Positions 51,258-60,471 of a DNA stretch of 64,000 nt are shown piece after piece. Every line of letters starts with the position of its first letter. Within the stretch, counting starts at the first letter, position 1. Both the position numbers and the translations under genes were made by a program. Origin of the DNA: Streptomyces ortus. Its GTDB lineage: Bacteria > Actinomycetota > Actinomycetes > Streptomycetales > Streptomycetaceae. The notes beneath the pieces are model-generated. The model was not told the origin of the DNA. It worked only from the letters and a program-made list of their open reading frames with translations, and did not search any database. Where the stretch lies: assembly GCF_026341275.1 (NCBI RefSeq), contig NZ_JAIFZO010000002.1, positions 4,618,118 to 4,682,117 on the forward strand. Direction: 5' to 3'.

Positions 51258-53450
51258 TCAGTGGCCCGGTGCACTATTTCGGGTGCGGCGCCCCAGCAAC
51301 TCGGCGAGGCCCCGCCGGGTGGCGGCGATGACCACCCGATCACCGGCGCCGAGCACGTAGTTCGGAGGCAGGTCCCAGACCAGGCCCGAAGGGCGGTGAG
51401 GGGAGGGGGCGTCGCGGTCCGAAGCCGACGGGGGCGGAAGCGGGGAGGGGAGTGGGGATGGGAGAGGGGATGGGGACGCGGGACTGTTCGGCGAGGGCGG
51501 GGCAGGGGCAGGGGCGGCCGTGTCCAGGGCCAGAACCCGCCACGCCCCCGCACGGAACGCCTCGGCGACGGTCCGCCCCTCCAGCTGCGGATGCCCCGCG
51601 ACATCCAGCGCCGCGAAGAGCAGCACCCGGCGTTCCACGGGGATCGCCCCCAGGATCTGGCGGCCCATCATCGCTCCGGCGAAGGCGGGTGCGGCCAGAT
51701 GGGAGACGCTCCGGCTGCGGGTGAGCGCGTGCGGGTGGGTGGCGCGCAGGGTGCGGTAGACGGCCGTGGCGAAGTCGTCGTCGTACAGCCGCAGGACGAC
51801 GCGCAGGTCGGGCTGCACCGACCGTGCGTACAGGGCGGCTTCGAGGTTGGTGGTGTCGGCGCTGGTCAGGGCGAGCAGGGCATGTGCCCGGTGGATCTTG
51901 GCGGCTTCCAGGACGCCCTCCTGGGTGACGTCACCGAGCACGACGGGCACGCGCAGCCGGCGTGCCAGCGCGAGCCCGCGTGCCTCGGGGTCGGCCTCGA
52001 CGCACACCACCGGGATGTGGAGTTCGCGAAGGCGCGCGAGGACCCGCGTACCGATCTTGCCGACCCCGAGGAGGACGACGTGACCGGAGAGACCCCGGGG
52101 AGGCTTGCGCAGCGCCGTCCCGCTGCGGAACGTACCGAGGCCCTCCAGGACGGCGGCGAGAAGTACGGGGAGCAGCAGCAACCCGACGAGTCCGGAGAGG
52201 AGTTGGAGGATCTGACGGCCGAGGGGATCGTCGAGGGCGGGATCGTTGATCGCGAAGAGGTCGAGGAGGGTCAGGTAGGTGGCGTGCAGCGGATGGGCGC
52301 CCGTGACGAGCATGGACGCGACCGCGAGCGCGACCACACAGGCCACCAGACCGGCGAAGGACCAGCGCAGCCGCCGCGAGAACAGCCTCCCGAGGGGCAG
52401 CCCGAAGGACATCCCGAAGGGCATCCCGCCCCGCAGGACACCGCGTTCGGCGGGCAGCGGGGGACCGGCGTACGACACGTTCTCCAGGACGATGGTGCCG
52501 CGGCCGGTCGCGGCGGCCACGGACGCCTCGTCGGGCAGCAGCCGCGGCCCGTGTTCCCCGCTGCTCTCCGAACCGTCCGCGCCGGCCGGGTCGTTGGTGG
52601 TGGCCGAGAGCAGGGCCAGGGTGCACAGCCCGGGGTCGGCGACCTCTCCCGGCCCCGGCGGCTGCCGTTCCACGGCCCGCAGCATCAGCCCGTCGGTCTG
52701 TACGACCTTGCTGGTCCCGGCGACGGCGGTGGCGGCCAGCGCGGGCGCGGCGGTGTCCGCGTCGGAGAGTACGGTCGTGGAGGCGTCCAGGAGACCGGGT
52801 GCGGGCGAGCCCGTGGACTCGCCGATGCCCGCCATGGCCAGGGCGGACGCCTGGTCGAGCAGGGCCTCGATGTGCTGGCCGAGTCGGCGGTTGTAGAGCC
52901 GTATGACCAGGCGCAGACGGGGGTTGAGTCGGCGGGCCATGAGGGCCGCGCGGATGTTGGTCTCGTCGTCGTCATGGACGAGGGCCAGCGCGTCGGCTTG
53001 CTCGACCCCGGCCTCGGCGAGCACGGCCTCGGTCAGGACGGCGGCCTCCAACACGTGCTCGGCGCGCGCCCCTTCGGAGCCACTCCCGGCACCGCCGCCG
53101 CTGCTTCCGTCCCCGCCGGTGACCCCCGTGACGCCGTTGCCCGCCGCCGCGCGGCCCATGGCGGCGGACACGCGGTCGAGCAGGGTCGAGGCGCGGGCCC
53201 GCCCCACGACCGGGGGCCGCGCGGTCCGCTCGGCGGACGGCACGACCAGCGTGACGCGCTCCCCGTAGACACCACGCAACTCGGCCGCCAGGCGGTGTGC
53301 GAGGGCGTCGTCCCCGCACACCACCATGTGCGCGGCCCGACTGTCCGCACCGCGAACGCCCGACCCGCGAACGCCCGACCCGCGACTGTCCGGCCCGCGA
53401 CTGTCCGGCCCGCGATCGTTGGACCCGCTCTGATTCGGAAGGCTCCCCAC
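51258..53450 (-). CDS. Membrane protein with two RCK/TrkA-N domains
   Basis: 730 residues. Two TrkA-like Rossmann folds (residues 40-240, HMVVCGDDALAHRLAAELRG; and about 445-600, GHVVLLGVGKIGTRVLARLRE, VVLGDVTQEGVLEAA) flank two transmembrane segments (FAGLVACVVALAVASMLVTG and LLSGLVGLLLLPVLLAAVLEG). It resembles CASTOR/Pollux-like ion-channel proteins. The N-terminus has tandem PDSRG/GVRGS units (15-bp repeats), and an inserted Pro/Ser linker lies near residue 655. It is divergent from a permease pair. Confidence 0.87.
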   Translation of the reverse strand: MGSLPNQSGSNDRGPDSRGPDSRGSGVRGSGVRGADSRAAHMVVCGDDALAHRLAAELRGVYGERVTLVVPSAERTARPPVVGRARASTLLDRVSAAMGRAAAGNGVTGVTGGDGSSGGGAGSGSEGARAEHVLEAAVLTEAVLAEAGVEQADALALVHDDDETNIRAALMARRLNPRLRLVIRLYNRRLGQHIEALLDQASALAMAGIGESTGSPAPGLLDASTTVLSDADTAAPALAATAVAGTSKVVQTDGLMLRAVERQPPGPGEVADPGLCTLALLSATTNDPAGADGSESSGEHGPRLLPDEASVAAATGRGTIVLENVSYAGPPLPAERGVLRGGMPFGMSFGLPLGRLFSRRLRWSFAGLVACVVALAVASMLVTGAHPLHATYLTLLDLFAINDPALDDPLGRQILQLLSGLVGLLLLPVLLAAVLEGLGTFRSGTALRKPPRGLSGHVVLLGVGKIGTRVLARLRELHIPVVCVEADPEARGLALARRLRVPVVLGDVTQEGVLEAAKIHRAHALLALTSADTTNLEAALYARSVQPDLRVVLRLYDDDFATAVYRTLRATHPHALTRSRSVSHLAAPAFAGAMMGRQILGAIPVERRVLLFAALDVAGHPQLEGRTVAEAFRAGAWRVLALDTAAPAPAPPSPNSPASPSPLPSPLPSPLPPPSASDRDAPSPHRPSGLVWDLPPNYVLGAGDRVVIAATRRGLAELLGRRTRNSAPGH

Positions 53451-53621
53451 AACTGCACAGAGTGCCGCACGCGTACGGGCGGTTCCACGGTGGCCTGCCG
53501 CAAGGGATCAGCTCACCGGAACCGCTGTCGGACCGGGATGAGAAGCTGTGCCGGAACGGGCGTACTGAAGGTGGAGGGCGATCCACCGACGAAGCCCCTC
53601 CCTACCGGAGGTACCTCTCCC

Positions 53622-54671
53622 GTGACCACAACCGACACCGCTGCGCCCGGGGTTGAGGAGCGCGAGCCGGACAAGCGCGAGCCGGACGAGCCGGACGAGC
53701 GCGAGCCGGACGAGCCCAGGGGCTGGCAGTTCAACTCCCCCCTCGTCCTGACCATGCTGCTGCTCGCGGGTGTGGTGCTCCAGGGGCCGATCCGCGGGGC
53801 GCTGTCGGCGCCGGTGACGCAGAGCTGGATGACCGTGTTCGTCGCGGTGATCGTGCAGGCGCTGCCCTTCCTCGTGCTCGGTGTGCTGCTGTCGGCGGTC
53901 ATCGCGGTGTTCGTCCCGCCGTCGTTCTTCGCACGTGCATTGCCGAAGCGGCCGGCGCTGGCGGTACCGGTCGCGGGCATGGCCGGAGCGGTTCTGCCGG
54001 GCTGCGAGTGCGCGTCCGTGCCGGTGGCCGGGGCGCTGGTGCGCCGGGGGGTCACGCCCGCGGCGGCGCTGGCGTTCCTGCTGTCGGCGCCCGCGATCAA
54101 CCCGATCGTGCTGACGGCGACCGCGGTCGCGTTCCCGGGCAACCCGGAGATGGTCCTGGCACGCTTCGTGGCGAGCCTGCTGGTGGCCTGCGCGATGGGC
54201 TGGCTCTGGCACCGGCTGGGCCGCGCGGACTGGCTGCGCCCGCCGGACCGCCCGTCCTGGGAGGGCCTCGGCAAGGGGGCGGCGTTCTGGGGATCGGTAC
54301 GGCACGACGTGATGCACGCGGGCGGGTTCCTGGTGGTCGGCGCGATGGCCGCGGCGACGCTGAAGGCGGTGGTCCCGGCGGACTGGCTCGGGTACGCCGC
54401 CGACAACATGCTGGTGTCGATCCTCGCCCTGGCGGTCCTGGCCGTACTCCTGTCCATCTGCTCCGAGGCGGACGCCTTCGTGGCCGCGTCCCTCACCCAG
54501 TTCTCCCTGACGGCCCGGCTCACCTTCCTGGTCGTCGGCCCGATGATCGACCTGAAACTCTTCGCGATGCAGACGGCGACGTTCGGCCGCGGTTTCGCCC
54601 TGCGTTTCGCACCCGCCACGTTCACGCTGGCCGTCCTGGTGTCGTCCCTGGTCGGGGCGGTGCTCCTGTGA
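53622..54671 (+). CDS. Permease (UPF0718/ArsP-like)
   Basis: 349 residues from GTG 53622, with GGAGG about 10 nt upstream. After an acidic Glu/Pro/Asp repeat tail, about eight transmembrane segments are seen, with the signature PGCECASVPVAGALVRRG and LLSAPAINPIVLTATAVAF, and a later SEADAFVAASLTQFSL. Such permeases move metal or metalloid-type substrates; the next gene encodes its usual partner. Confidence 0.88.
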   Translation: MTTTDTAAPGVEEREPDKREPDEPDEREPDEPRGWQFNSPLVLTMLLLAGVVLQGPIRGALSAPVTQSWMTVFVAVIVQALPFLVLGVLLSAVIAVFVPPSFFARALPKRPALAVPVAGMAGAVLPGCECASVPVAGALVRRGVTPAAALAFLLSAPAINPIVLTATAVAFPGNPEMVLARFVASLLVACAMGWLWHRLGRADWLRPPDRPSWEGLGKGAAFWGSVRHDVMHAGGFLVVGAMAAATLKAVVPADWLGYAADNMLVSILALAVLAVLLSICSEADAFVAASLTQFSLTARLTFLVVGPMIDLKLFAMQTATFGRGFALRFAPATFTLAVLVSSLVGAVLL

Positions 54672-55390
54672 ACCGCCAGGCACAGGCAGCGGTGCTCTTC
54701 CTCACCGGCGGAGCGATCCTGCACACGGGCCTCACCGACCTCTACCTGCGGTACGTCAAGGCGGGGCTGAGGCCGTTGCTGCTGGCGGCGGGGGTGGTCC
54801 TGATAGCGGCGGCAACAGCGACGGTCTGGTACGAACGCCGAGCCCAACGGACCGACGCCCACGCGGAGGTCCACCCTCACCGGGAACCCAGAATCGCCTG
54901 GCTGATGGCCCTCCCGCTCCTGGCGCTCGTCCTGGTGGCCCCACCGGCGCTGGGCTCGTACAGCGCGATGCGCACGGGGACGGCGCTGCAGAAACAGCCG
55001 TGGGGCTTCGCCGACCTGCCCGCGGGGGACACCGTCCGCCTGAGCCTCGTCGACTACGCGGGCCGCGCCGCGTACGACCACGGCCGCTCGCTCGACAACC
55101 GCCGCATCACGACGGCGGGCTTCCTGGCGGTGGGCAGCGACGGCACGCCCTACCTGGTGAGGATGGCGCTCAGCTGCTGCGCGGCGGACGCGCAACCGGT
55201 GAAGATAGGCCTGACCGGCCACACCCCCACGGTCCTGCGCCCGGACACATGGCTGGAGGTGACGGGCACGTACACCACGAAGCAGACGAAGGACCCGGTG
55301 AACGAGGGCATCATCCCGTTCCTGAAGGTCACGGAAGCGAAACCGACCAAGGCGCCGCGGGACCCGTACGACGAAAGCTGGAACGGCTGA
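54668..55390 (+). CDS. TIGR03943-family permease subunit
   Basis: 240 residues from GTG 54668, overlapping the permease stop by 4 nt (GTGA). The N-terminal membrane helices (AAVLFLTGGAILHTGL, LLLAAGVVLIAAATATVW, WLMALPLLALVLVAPPAL) lead to an extracytoplasmic domain with the CC pair in VRMALSCCAADAQPVKIGL, consistent with metal or thiol chemistry. Permease-TIGR03943 pairs are common in Gram-positive bacteria. Confidence 0.88.
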   Translation: MNRQAQAAVLFLTGGAILHTGLTDLYLRYVKAGLRPLLLAAGVVLIAAATATVWYERRAQRTDAHAEVHPHREPRIAWLMALPLLALVLVAPPALGSYSAMRTGTALQKQPWGFADLPAGDTVRLSLVDYAGRAAYDHGRSLDNRRITTAGFLAVGSDGTPYLVRMALSCCAADAQPVKIGLTGHTPTVLRPDTWLEVTGTYTTKQTKDPVNEGIIPFLKVTEAKPTKAPRDPYDESWNG

Positions 55391-55427
55391 GCGCGGCCCC
55401 AGGAACGGCACCATCGGTCAACCGACC

Positions 55428-56290
55428 GTGTGGCCAGCACAGTTGCCCCTCCCCGACGGCTTCCTCTCCGAAAGGACAGCGATCGACAGAGAGCCGTACG
55501 CGTACATGGGCTCGCGCGCGAACGGCGCGATCCACCGCACGGACCTGTGTACGGGCGAGGGCAGGACTCTCTTCACGGGCGCCGCCGGCCTGGTGGCGGT
55601 GGGCCTGAAGCTCGACCGCGACGGCCTGCTGTACCTGGTGGGCAGCACGGGCGTGGCCCGCACGCACGACTCCCACACAGGCGAGGTAGTGACAACACAT
55701 CAACTGACTTCCGCTACGGGCCACTTCATCAACGACGTGGCGTTGCTGGGTGACCGGGCGTGATGCACGGACTCCCGCGGCCGCGCTGTACGGGGTGCCG
55801 TGGGGCCGCTCCGGAGTCGTACGCACCTGCCGCTCACCGGGGACTGGGTCCAACTCCCGGACGTCAATATTGCCAACGGCATCGTAGGGACCTTCGACGG
55901 CCGAGCCCTCATCGTGGTCAAGAGCACCCCGGGAGAGCTGTACAAGGTAAGTGTCCGGACGGGCTACGCCACACGCATCACCCTGGTCGGTGCACCGGAC
56001 GTCGTGAACGGCGACAGCCTGTACCGCATCGGCCGCACCCTGTACGTGGTCCAGAACCGCCTGAACACGATCAGCGTGTTCCACCTGAACCCGAAGTCCA
56101 CGACGGCCACCCTGACCGGCACGATCACGGACCCCCGCTTCGACGTCCCCACCACAGCGGCCCGCTTCGCCAACCGCCTGTACCTGGTCAACGCCCCTTC
56201 ACGACCCCCTCAGACCCCGGAACGACGTTCACGGGGGTGGCGGTCGCGACCTGGCTTGAGACCGGTGCTGAGAAGCGGGGCTCCGTAACC
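55428..56290 (+). pseudogene. Decayed secreted SMP-30-like beta-propeller protein
   Basis: Fragments of a secreted SMP-30/superoxide-dismutase-like propeller are readable but broken. PLPDGFLSERTAIDREPYAYMGS to FINDVALLGDRA is followed by TGA at 55761-55763, where a Trp is expected. An apparent 2-bp loss near 55776 and a 1-bp loss near 55826 shift the frame out and back (AAALYGVPWGRSGVVRT, then LPLTGDW). A further shift near 56196 moves the tail (FTTPSDPGTTFTGVAVATW). There is no signal peptide at the start. It also lacks an intact start region and is likely non-functional. Confidence 0.8.
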
Positions 56291-56308
56291 GGGGCCCCGT
56301 TTTCTTTC
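56276..56308 (+). terminator. Terminator at the left edge of the cyclase gene cluster
   Basis: A 6-bp stem (CGGGGC/GCCCCG; 56276-56281 with 56294-56299) with a loop and a TTTTCTTTC tail. Confidence 0.75.
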
Positions 56309-56421
56309 TGCCCGGAGAACGGCTCAGCCGGGATCGAGGCAGTTGGCGCCGGCATTACGAACCACGCACCGCTCCGTCCACGTTCCCTCGGGGTTCAGGC
56401 TGCCTGTTCGATCAATTTGAG

Positions 56422-56440
56422 CTGTTGTGCAAATTAACAG
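56422..56440. promoter_or_regulatory. Inverted repeat CTGTT-N9-AACAG upstream of the Crp/Fnr gene
   Basis: It lies in an AT-richer 240-bp gap before the cluster, about 105 bp before the regulator start. It is a candidate Crp/Fnr operator, but its spacing is not the classical TGTGA-N6-TCACA. Confidence 0.35.
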
Positions 56441-56545
56441 GCCATATTGGCGTCGGATGCCTTGCCGACGAGGCCTGCGCGGCACCATGGTCGGGTCGCT
56501 CGTATGGCGTGATTCGCCGCGGAGTGGAATTTTCGGGGGTGCGGG

Positions 56546-57253
56546 GTGAACCACGAGTGGTCGACGTCCACTTTCCTCAGCAGGCTACGAGAAGCGAGTC
56601 GGAGCGAACTTCTCCAGTTGGGAATTGAGAGAAACTACTCTCCTCATCAGTCGCTGTTGCAGCAGGGTGACTTGAGCCGTCACGTACTGCTGCTCACTCG
56701 CGGTGTGGTCAAGGTGACGGCCAGCTCCGAAAGTGGGGACAATGTGCTTCTCGCCGTCCGTATAGCGGGTGATCTGGTGGGTGAGATGGCGGCGTTCGAG
56801 AACCTACCCAGGTCCGGCACGGTGGTGGCATGTAATGAGGTGACCGCGCGGATCATTCAACTCCATTCTTTGGAAACCTTCCTGGCCCAGAAGCCTGACG
56901 CGATGAAGGCGGTCCTGCGGATGCTGAGTGCGAGGCTGCGCTGGGCCAATCGTCGCCGGATCGACTACCGGTCCTACGACGCGCCCACCCGATTCGCCCG
57001 GGTGCTCGCTGAGTTGGGCCAGGCGTACGCCCAGCCGATGCCGGGCGAGGGCGGCAAGCGGCGTGTCCTTGACGTCACGCTGACCCAGAAGGAGCTGGCG
57101 TCGCTGGCTGGGCTCGCACTGCCGACGGCCGAAAAGAGCCTGGCCACCCTGACGGCGTTGGGGCTCGTGCAATGCAGTTACCGAAACATCACCATCTGTG
57201 ACGTGCCCAGGTTGCTGGAATTCGCCAAACTTGGGGGAGAGAACCCGTACTGA
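56546..57253 (+). CDS. Crp/Fnr-family regulator (cNMP-binding)
   Basis: 235 residues from GTG 56546, with a weak ribosome site. An N-terminal cNMP-binding domain (LLQQGDLSRHVLLLTRGVVKVT, then the phosphate-cassette-like GDLVGEMAAFENLPRSGTVVA, keeping the Glu and Arg) and a long helix precede a C-terminal winged helix (LTQKELASLAGLALPTAEKSLATLTALGLV). It may read the nucleotide made by the neighbouring cyclase. The gene is less GC-rich than average here, suggesting acquisition. It ends 80 bp before the cyclase. Confidence 0.85.
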   Translation: MNHEWSTSTFLSRLREASRSELLQLGIERNYSPHQSLLQQGDLSRHVLLLTRGVVKVTASSESGDNVLLAVRIAGDLVGEMAAFENLPRSGTVVACNEVTARIIQLHSLETFLAQKPDAMKAVLRMLSARLRWANRRRIDYRSYDAPTRFARVLAELGQAYAQPMPGEGGKRRVLDVTLTQKELASLAGLALPTAEKSLATLTALGLVQCSYRNITICDVPRLLEFAKLGGENPY

Positions 57254-57332
57254 GACGGGATCAGTTTCGGCCGCATCTCCTAGCCTCTGGTCAGCGCATT
57301 GCGCACAGTGCCTGCCCAGAGAGGATGATCGG

Positions 57333-58160
57333 GTGGTTGAGTGGCACGGGTACTACCCCTGTACCTGTATAGCCGTGGACGCACAGTCCTACGGAAGCAA
57401 GAACGATCGAAGTCAGTCAGAAACGCAACATGATCTGCCACGCATTCTCGACAGGGCGGCCAGAAGCGCCGGACTGAGTCGTTCGGAGTGGCATATCCAG
57501 CTGAAGGGCGACGAGCAGCTCGCCGTCCTGCCCATGAATGGCGACGAACCGCGCCTGGTCGACGACTACTTCCGTCACCTCGCCTCGGAACTCCGTCACT
57601 ACAACGAGCAGCGGACGTCGGCGGCCCGCATGCGGTTGCGCGCTGCCATGCACCACGGCCCCGTGGAACTCGCCGACAACGGTTTTGCGGGAACAGCGGT
57701 GGTCGCCACGGCACGTCTGCTCAACTCCCGGCCGCTCTACGAAGCGTTGGACGCATACGCAACGGCCGACTTGGCGTTGCTGCTGTCCGACGAGGTCTTC
57801 CGCTCCACCGTGGCGGGCGGCCACACCACACTGCGGGCATCGGACTTCAGCCGCGTCACCGTCAAGGTGAAGGAGTACGAATCCACCGCGTGGCTCACGG
57901 TGCCCGTGATCGGCGCGCCGCCTGCCACGGGTGGAGACCGCGGTTCCGCCGACCGGCCTGCCACCGATGACCCGCACCGGGCCACTGACTCCCTGCCGGA
58001 ACCGGTGGACCTGCCGGGCGAGGGCGAAGGGACGCTGGGCCGGGACGGTGGTGCGGGCGTCCGCAACGATTACCACGCGGAGCGGATGAACGTCACCAAC
58101 ATGAACGGCCCGGTGGACGCGCGGGGCGCCGTGTTCGGCTTCGGGAGTATCGATGCCTGA
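57333..58160 (+). CDS. Class III nucleotidyl-cyclase-like protein (PycC-like)
   Basis: 275 residues from GTG 57333, preceded by GAGAGGA. Cyclase features are in order: the first metal Asp in IAVDAQSYG (D16), LKGDEQLAVLP with the second metal Asp D60 and a base-contacting-type Lys58, MHHGPVELADNGFAGTAVVATARLLN with a candidate transition-state Arg128; the usual Asn four residues before it is missing. Both metal Asp are present, so activity is plausible. A Pro/Asp-rich linker leads to the C-terminal NMNGPVDARGAVFGFGSID, shared with the next protein. It could make a cyclic nucleotide, as PycC enzymes make cCMP or cUMP in Pycsar phage defence. Confidence 0.7.
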   Translation: MVEWHGYYPCTCIAVDAQSYGSKNDRSQSETQHDLPRILDRAARSAGLSRSEWHIQLKGDEQLAVLPMNGDEPRLVDDYFRHLASELRHYNEQRTSAARMRLRAAMHHGPVELADNGFAGTAVVATARLLNSRPLYEALDAYATADLALLLSDEVFRSTVAGGHTTLRASDFSRVTVKVKEYESTAWLTVPVIGAPPATGGDRGSADRPATDDPHRATDSLPEPVDLPGEGEGTLGRDGGAGVRNDYHAERMNVTNMNGPVDARGAVFGFGSIDA

Positions 58161-60471
58161 CGGCGCCGACGACTTGGGCCGTCCCAACACGAACGACGGC
58201 TGGGACGTACCGCCGGTCACACCTGTCACACCCGTCGACGAGGACAGACCAGCGGTGTCACCGAAAGGGGGTGGCGACGCTCGCGCCACGGATGGTGGCA
58301 CGGTACGGGAGCAGGTTGAGTACGACGACCAAGCGCGGGACCGGGTCCACGGGAAGCGCAAGGCCGAGCAGCAGGAGGGCGAGGAGGACGGTAAGGGGTA
58401 CGAAGAGCTCCGGCAGGTCCAGCAGCGCGTCTACAACAACTTCTACGCCTCGGTGGATGCCTCCGGCGCAGCCTTCGGGTTCGCCGCAACCTCTGCGCCT
58501 GGGCTGGTGCCCGGCATCGTGGCACCGGAGGCGGTGGATGAGGCGCTGCGCTACTACGTTCGCCCCGAACCCTGCTTCAGGGAGGCGCTAGGCAGACTGG
58601 AGAGCGACTCTCTCGTCGTCCTGACCGGTCAGGACGACACCGGTCGCGGCGCCGGCGCCTTGGCGCTGCTCAGAAGGATCGCCGGCGACGTCGTACCACT
58701 GCGCAGCCTGTCTCCCGCCAACGCGTTGGCCGATCTGGCCGCGACGGCCGCCATTGAGCCGGGCCACGCGTACGTCATCCGAGACTACGTCGGCGAGACG
58801 AACATCGTGGCCGTACAGGCCTACGAGATCGGACGGCTGAGCGAAGAGTTGCAGCGCAAGGGCGCTTTCCTGGTGATCACCACGGACGACACGTCTCTGC
58901 GACGCCTGGCGCTCAAGGACCACTGCGTTCCGTGGCACACCCCGGACGCGGTGCAATTGTTCCAGTACTGCCGGGACAAGCTGCCGTACGTCGAGATCGA
59001 CCCGGAGACGGAGAAGGAGCTACTGGAGAGCGTGGCCGAGAAGCGACGTCCAGCGGATGTCGTGGCCGCGGCGGTCGCCCTCTCCCAAAGCCCTCTGACG
59101 GCCCTCGAAACACTCCGGGACAGCGACAGCAAATGCGTCCATGAATGGTTCCAGGGCCGGCCGGGCGCAGACGACCTGCTGCCGGTGGCCGCGCTCGCCT
59201 TCTTGGAGGGGGTCCCTGAGCGGACGTTCGAGAAGGCGACCTCTCTGCTCTTTGCCCACATGCGCAACTGGGAATTGCACGGTGAGACACCCGTCACCGA
59301 GCAGGAGCCCGTCACTCCGCTCCCGACGCGAGGTGGCAGTTTCGAACAGTCCCGCGCCCGCTGGAAGGAGCGTGCGGTTGAACTCGTTGAAGTGCGGTCA
59401 CACTCCTGGCCGGGCCAGGGCGACTCCCGGGGTGAACGGTGCCTCGTCTTCACCTCGCCCCGCATCCGTGACCTCGTCATCTGTGAACTGCACAGCTTGT
59501 ACGGATACGAGCTGTGGTACCCGCTGCGGCAGTGGCTGGGCGACCTGTCCAGGCTGCCCGACCTCGACGCTCGTACGGAGGTCGCCCGTGGCACGGCGAT
59601 GCTCGCCAGGTACGGGCCGGCCGAGGTCGAGGAGTACCTGCTGCGGAACTGGGCCGAAGGAATCACGAGCCAACGGGTCACGGCCGCACTGACTCTGCAG
59701 TTCATGTGCGAGGCCGAACAGCTCGCACCGCTGGTATTGACCATCGTGCTCCGCTGGGCGGACAACAACGGACCGGGCCCGGCCGTCACCGCGGCCATGG
59801 CGCTGACCGGAAGGCTCGGCTCGCTCTACCGCCTCGACGCACTCAACCTGCTCTGGTTCTTGACCGGGCGCGGCGAGCGCATCGCGTTTGCCGCACGCCG
59901 GTCTCTGGTGCTGTTGTTGCAGACCACGGAGCAGGACCCGGACCGCGCGCTCCTGACACTGCGGTACGCGCGCACCTGTGTCGAGTCGGCCGAGAGACGC
60001 TCCAAGGACCGCCTCGACGCCCTGCGCATGGTCGTTCAACTCATCGAAGCGGAGAGGCTGGAGGGGCCCGGGTCGGTTCCTGCGGCGCTTCTGCGACAGG
60101 TCCCGGACAGCGCCCGCCACCTCGGGGCCCTGTGGACGGCCGTGCTGCTCAGCAGCTTCCGCCGCCGGGCCGTCCAGGCGCTGTGCCGCACTCTGGTGCA
60201 CCTGCGGGACGACCCCACCGCGACGGACGACGTCCGCCGACTCGGCGAGGCGATGCGGGCCGGAACGAGCGCCTCCCAGTGGAGCGCCCTCGCCCACGCC
60301 CTGTCCACCGCCCTGCGGAGTCCCGACTTCGCGATCCCGGGCACCCATGAACTGGCACGCGTGCTGGTCGGATCGTTGCACGGCCGGTCCCGACCTGACC
60401 CGGCCCGGCGCTTGTCGCCGCCCTTCACCCAAGTCGTTTCTTCTTCTGTCCAAGGAGGCCGAAGCAAGTGA
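58153..60471 (+). CDS. Large STAND-like protein with degenerate P-loop
   Basis: 772 residues from ATG 58153, overlapping the cyclase stop by 8 nt. A disordered acidic N-terminus leads to a VYNNFYASVDASGAAFGF motif (residues 93-110) that echoes the cyclase C-terminus. At residues 154-175 is LVVLTGQDDTGRGAGALALL, where a P-loop should be GxxxxGK(S/T): Lys is Arg and Ser/Thr is Gly, so ATP hydrolysis is doubtful. Later, AFLVITTDDTSLRRLAL is like a sensor strand. The rest is a helical array (about 300-770) resembling STAND repeat regions. It probably recognises a trigger or couples the cyclase to effectors. I do not recognise a named family. Confidence 0.65.
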   Translation: MPDGADDLGRPNTNDGWDVPPVTPVTPVDEDRPAVSPKGGGDARATDGGTVREQVEYDDQARDRVHGKRKAEQQEGEEDGKGYEELRQVQQRVYNNFYASVDASGAAFGFAATSAPGLVPGIVAPEAVDEALRYYVRPEPCFREALGRLESDSLVVLTGQDDTGRGAGALALLRRIAGDVVPLRSLSPANALADLAATAAIEPGHAYVIRDYVGETNIVAVQAYEIGRLSEELQRKGAFLVITTDDTSLRRLALKDHCVPWHTPDAVQLFQYCRDKLPYVEIDPETEKELLESVAEKRRPADVVAAAVALSQSPLTALETLRDSDSKCVHEWFQGRPGADDLLPVAALAFLEGVPERTFEKATSLLFAHMRNWELHGETPVTEQEPVTPLPTRGGSFEQSRARWKERAVELVEVRSHSWPGQGDSRGERCLVFTSPRIRDLVICELHSLYGYELWYPLRQWLGDLSRLPDLDARTEVARGTAMLARYGPAEVEEYLLRNWAEGITSQRVTAALTLQFMCEAEQLAPLVLTIVLRWADNNGPGPAVTAAMALTGRLGSLYRLDALNLLWFLTGRGERIAFAARRSLVLLLQTTEQDPDRALLTLRYARTCVESAERRSKDRLDALRMVVQLIEAERLEGPGSVPAALLRQVPDSARHLGALWTAVLLSSFRRRAVQALCRTLVHLRDDPTATDDVRRLGEAMRAGTSASQWSALAHALSTALRSPDFAIPGTHELARVLVGSLHGRSRPDPARRLSPPFTQVVSSSVQGGRSK

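Noticed and set aside
51186..53600. Plus-strand frame opposite the RCK gene that runs into the permease
   Set aside because: Upstream of 53622 it is the antisense of a clear TrkA-type protein; only the part after GTG 53622 is a gene.
53540..53621. Longer N-terminus for the UPF0718 permease
   Set aside because: ATG 53540 is possible but GTG 53622 has GGAGG about 10 nt upstream and gives a sensible acidic N-terminus.
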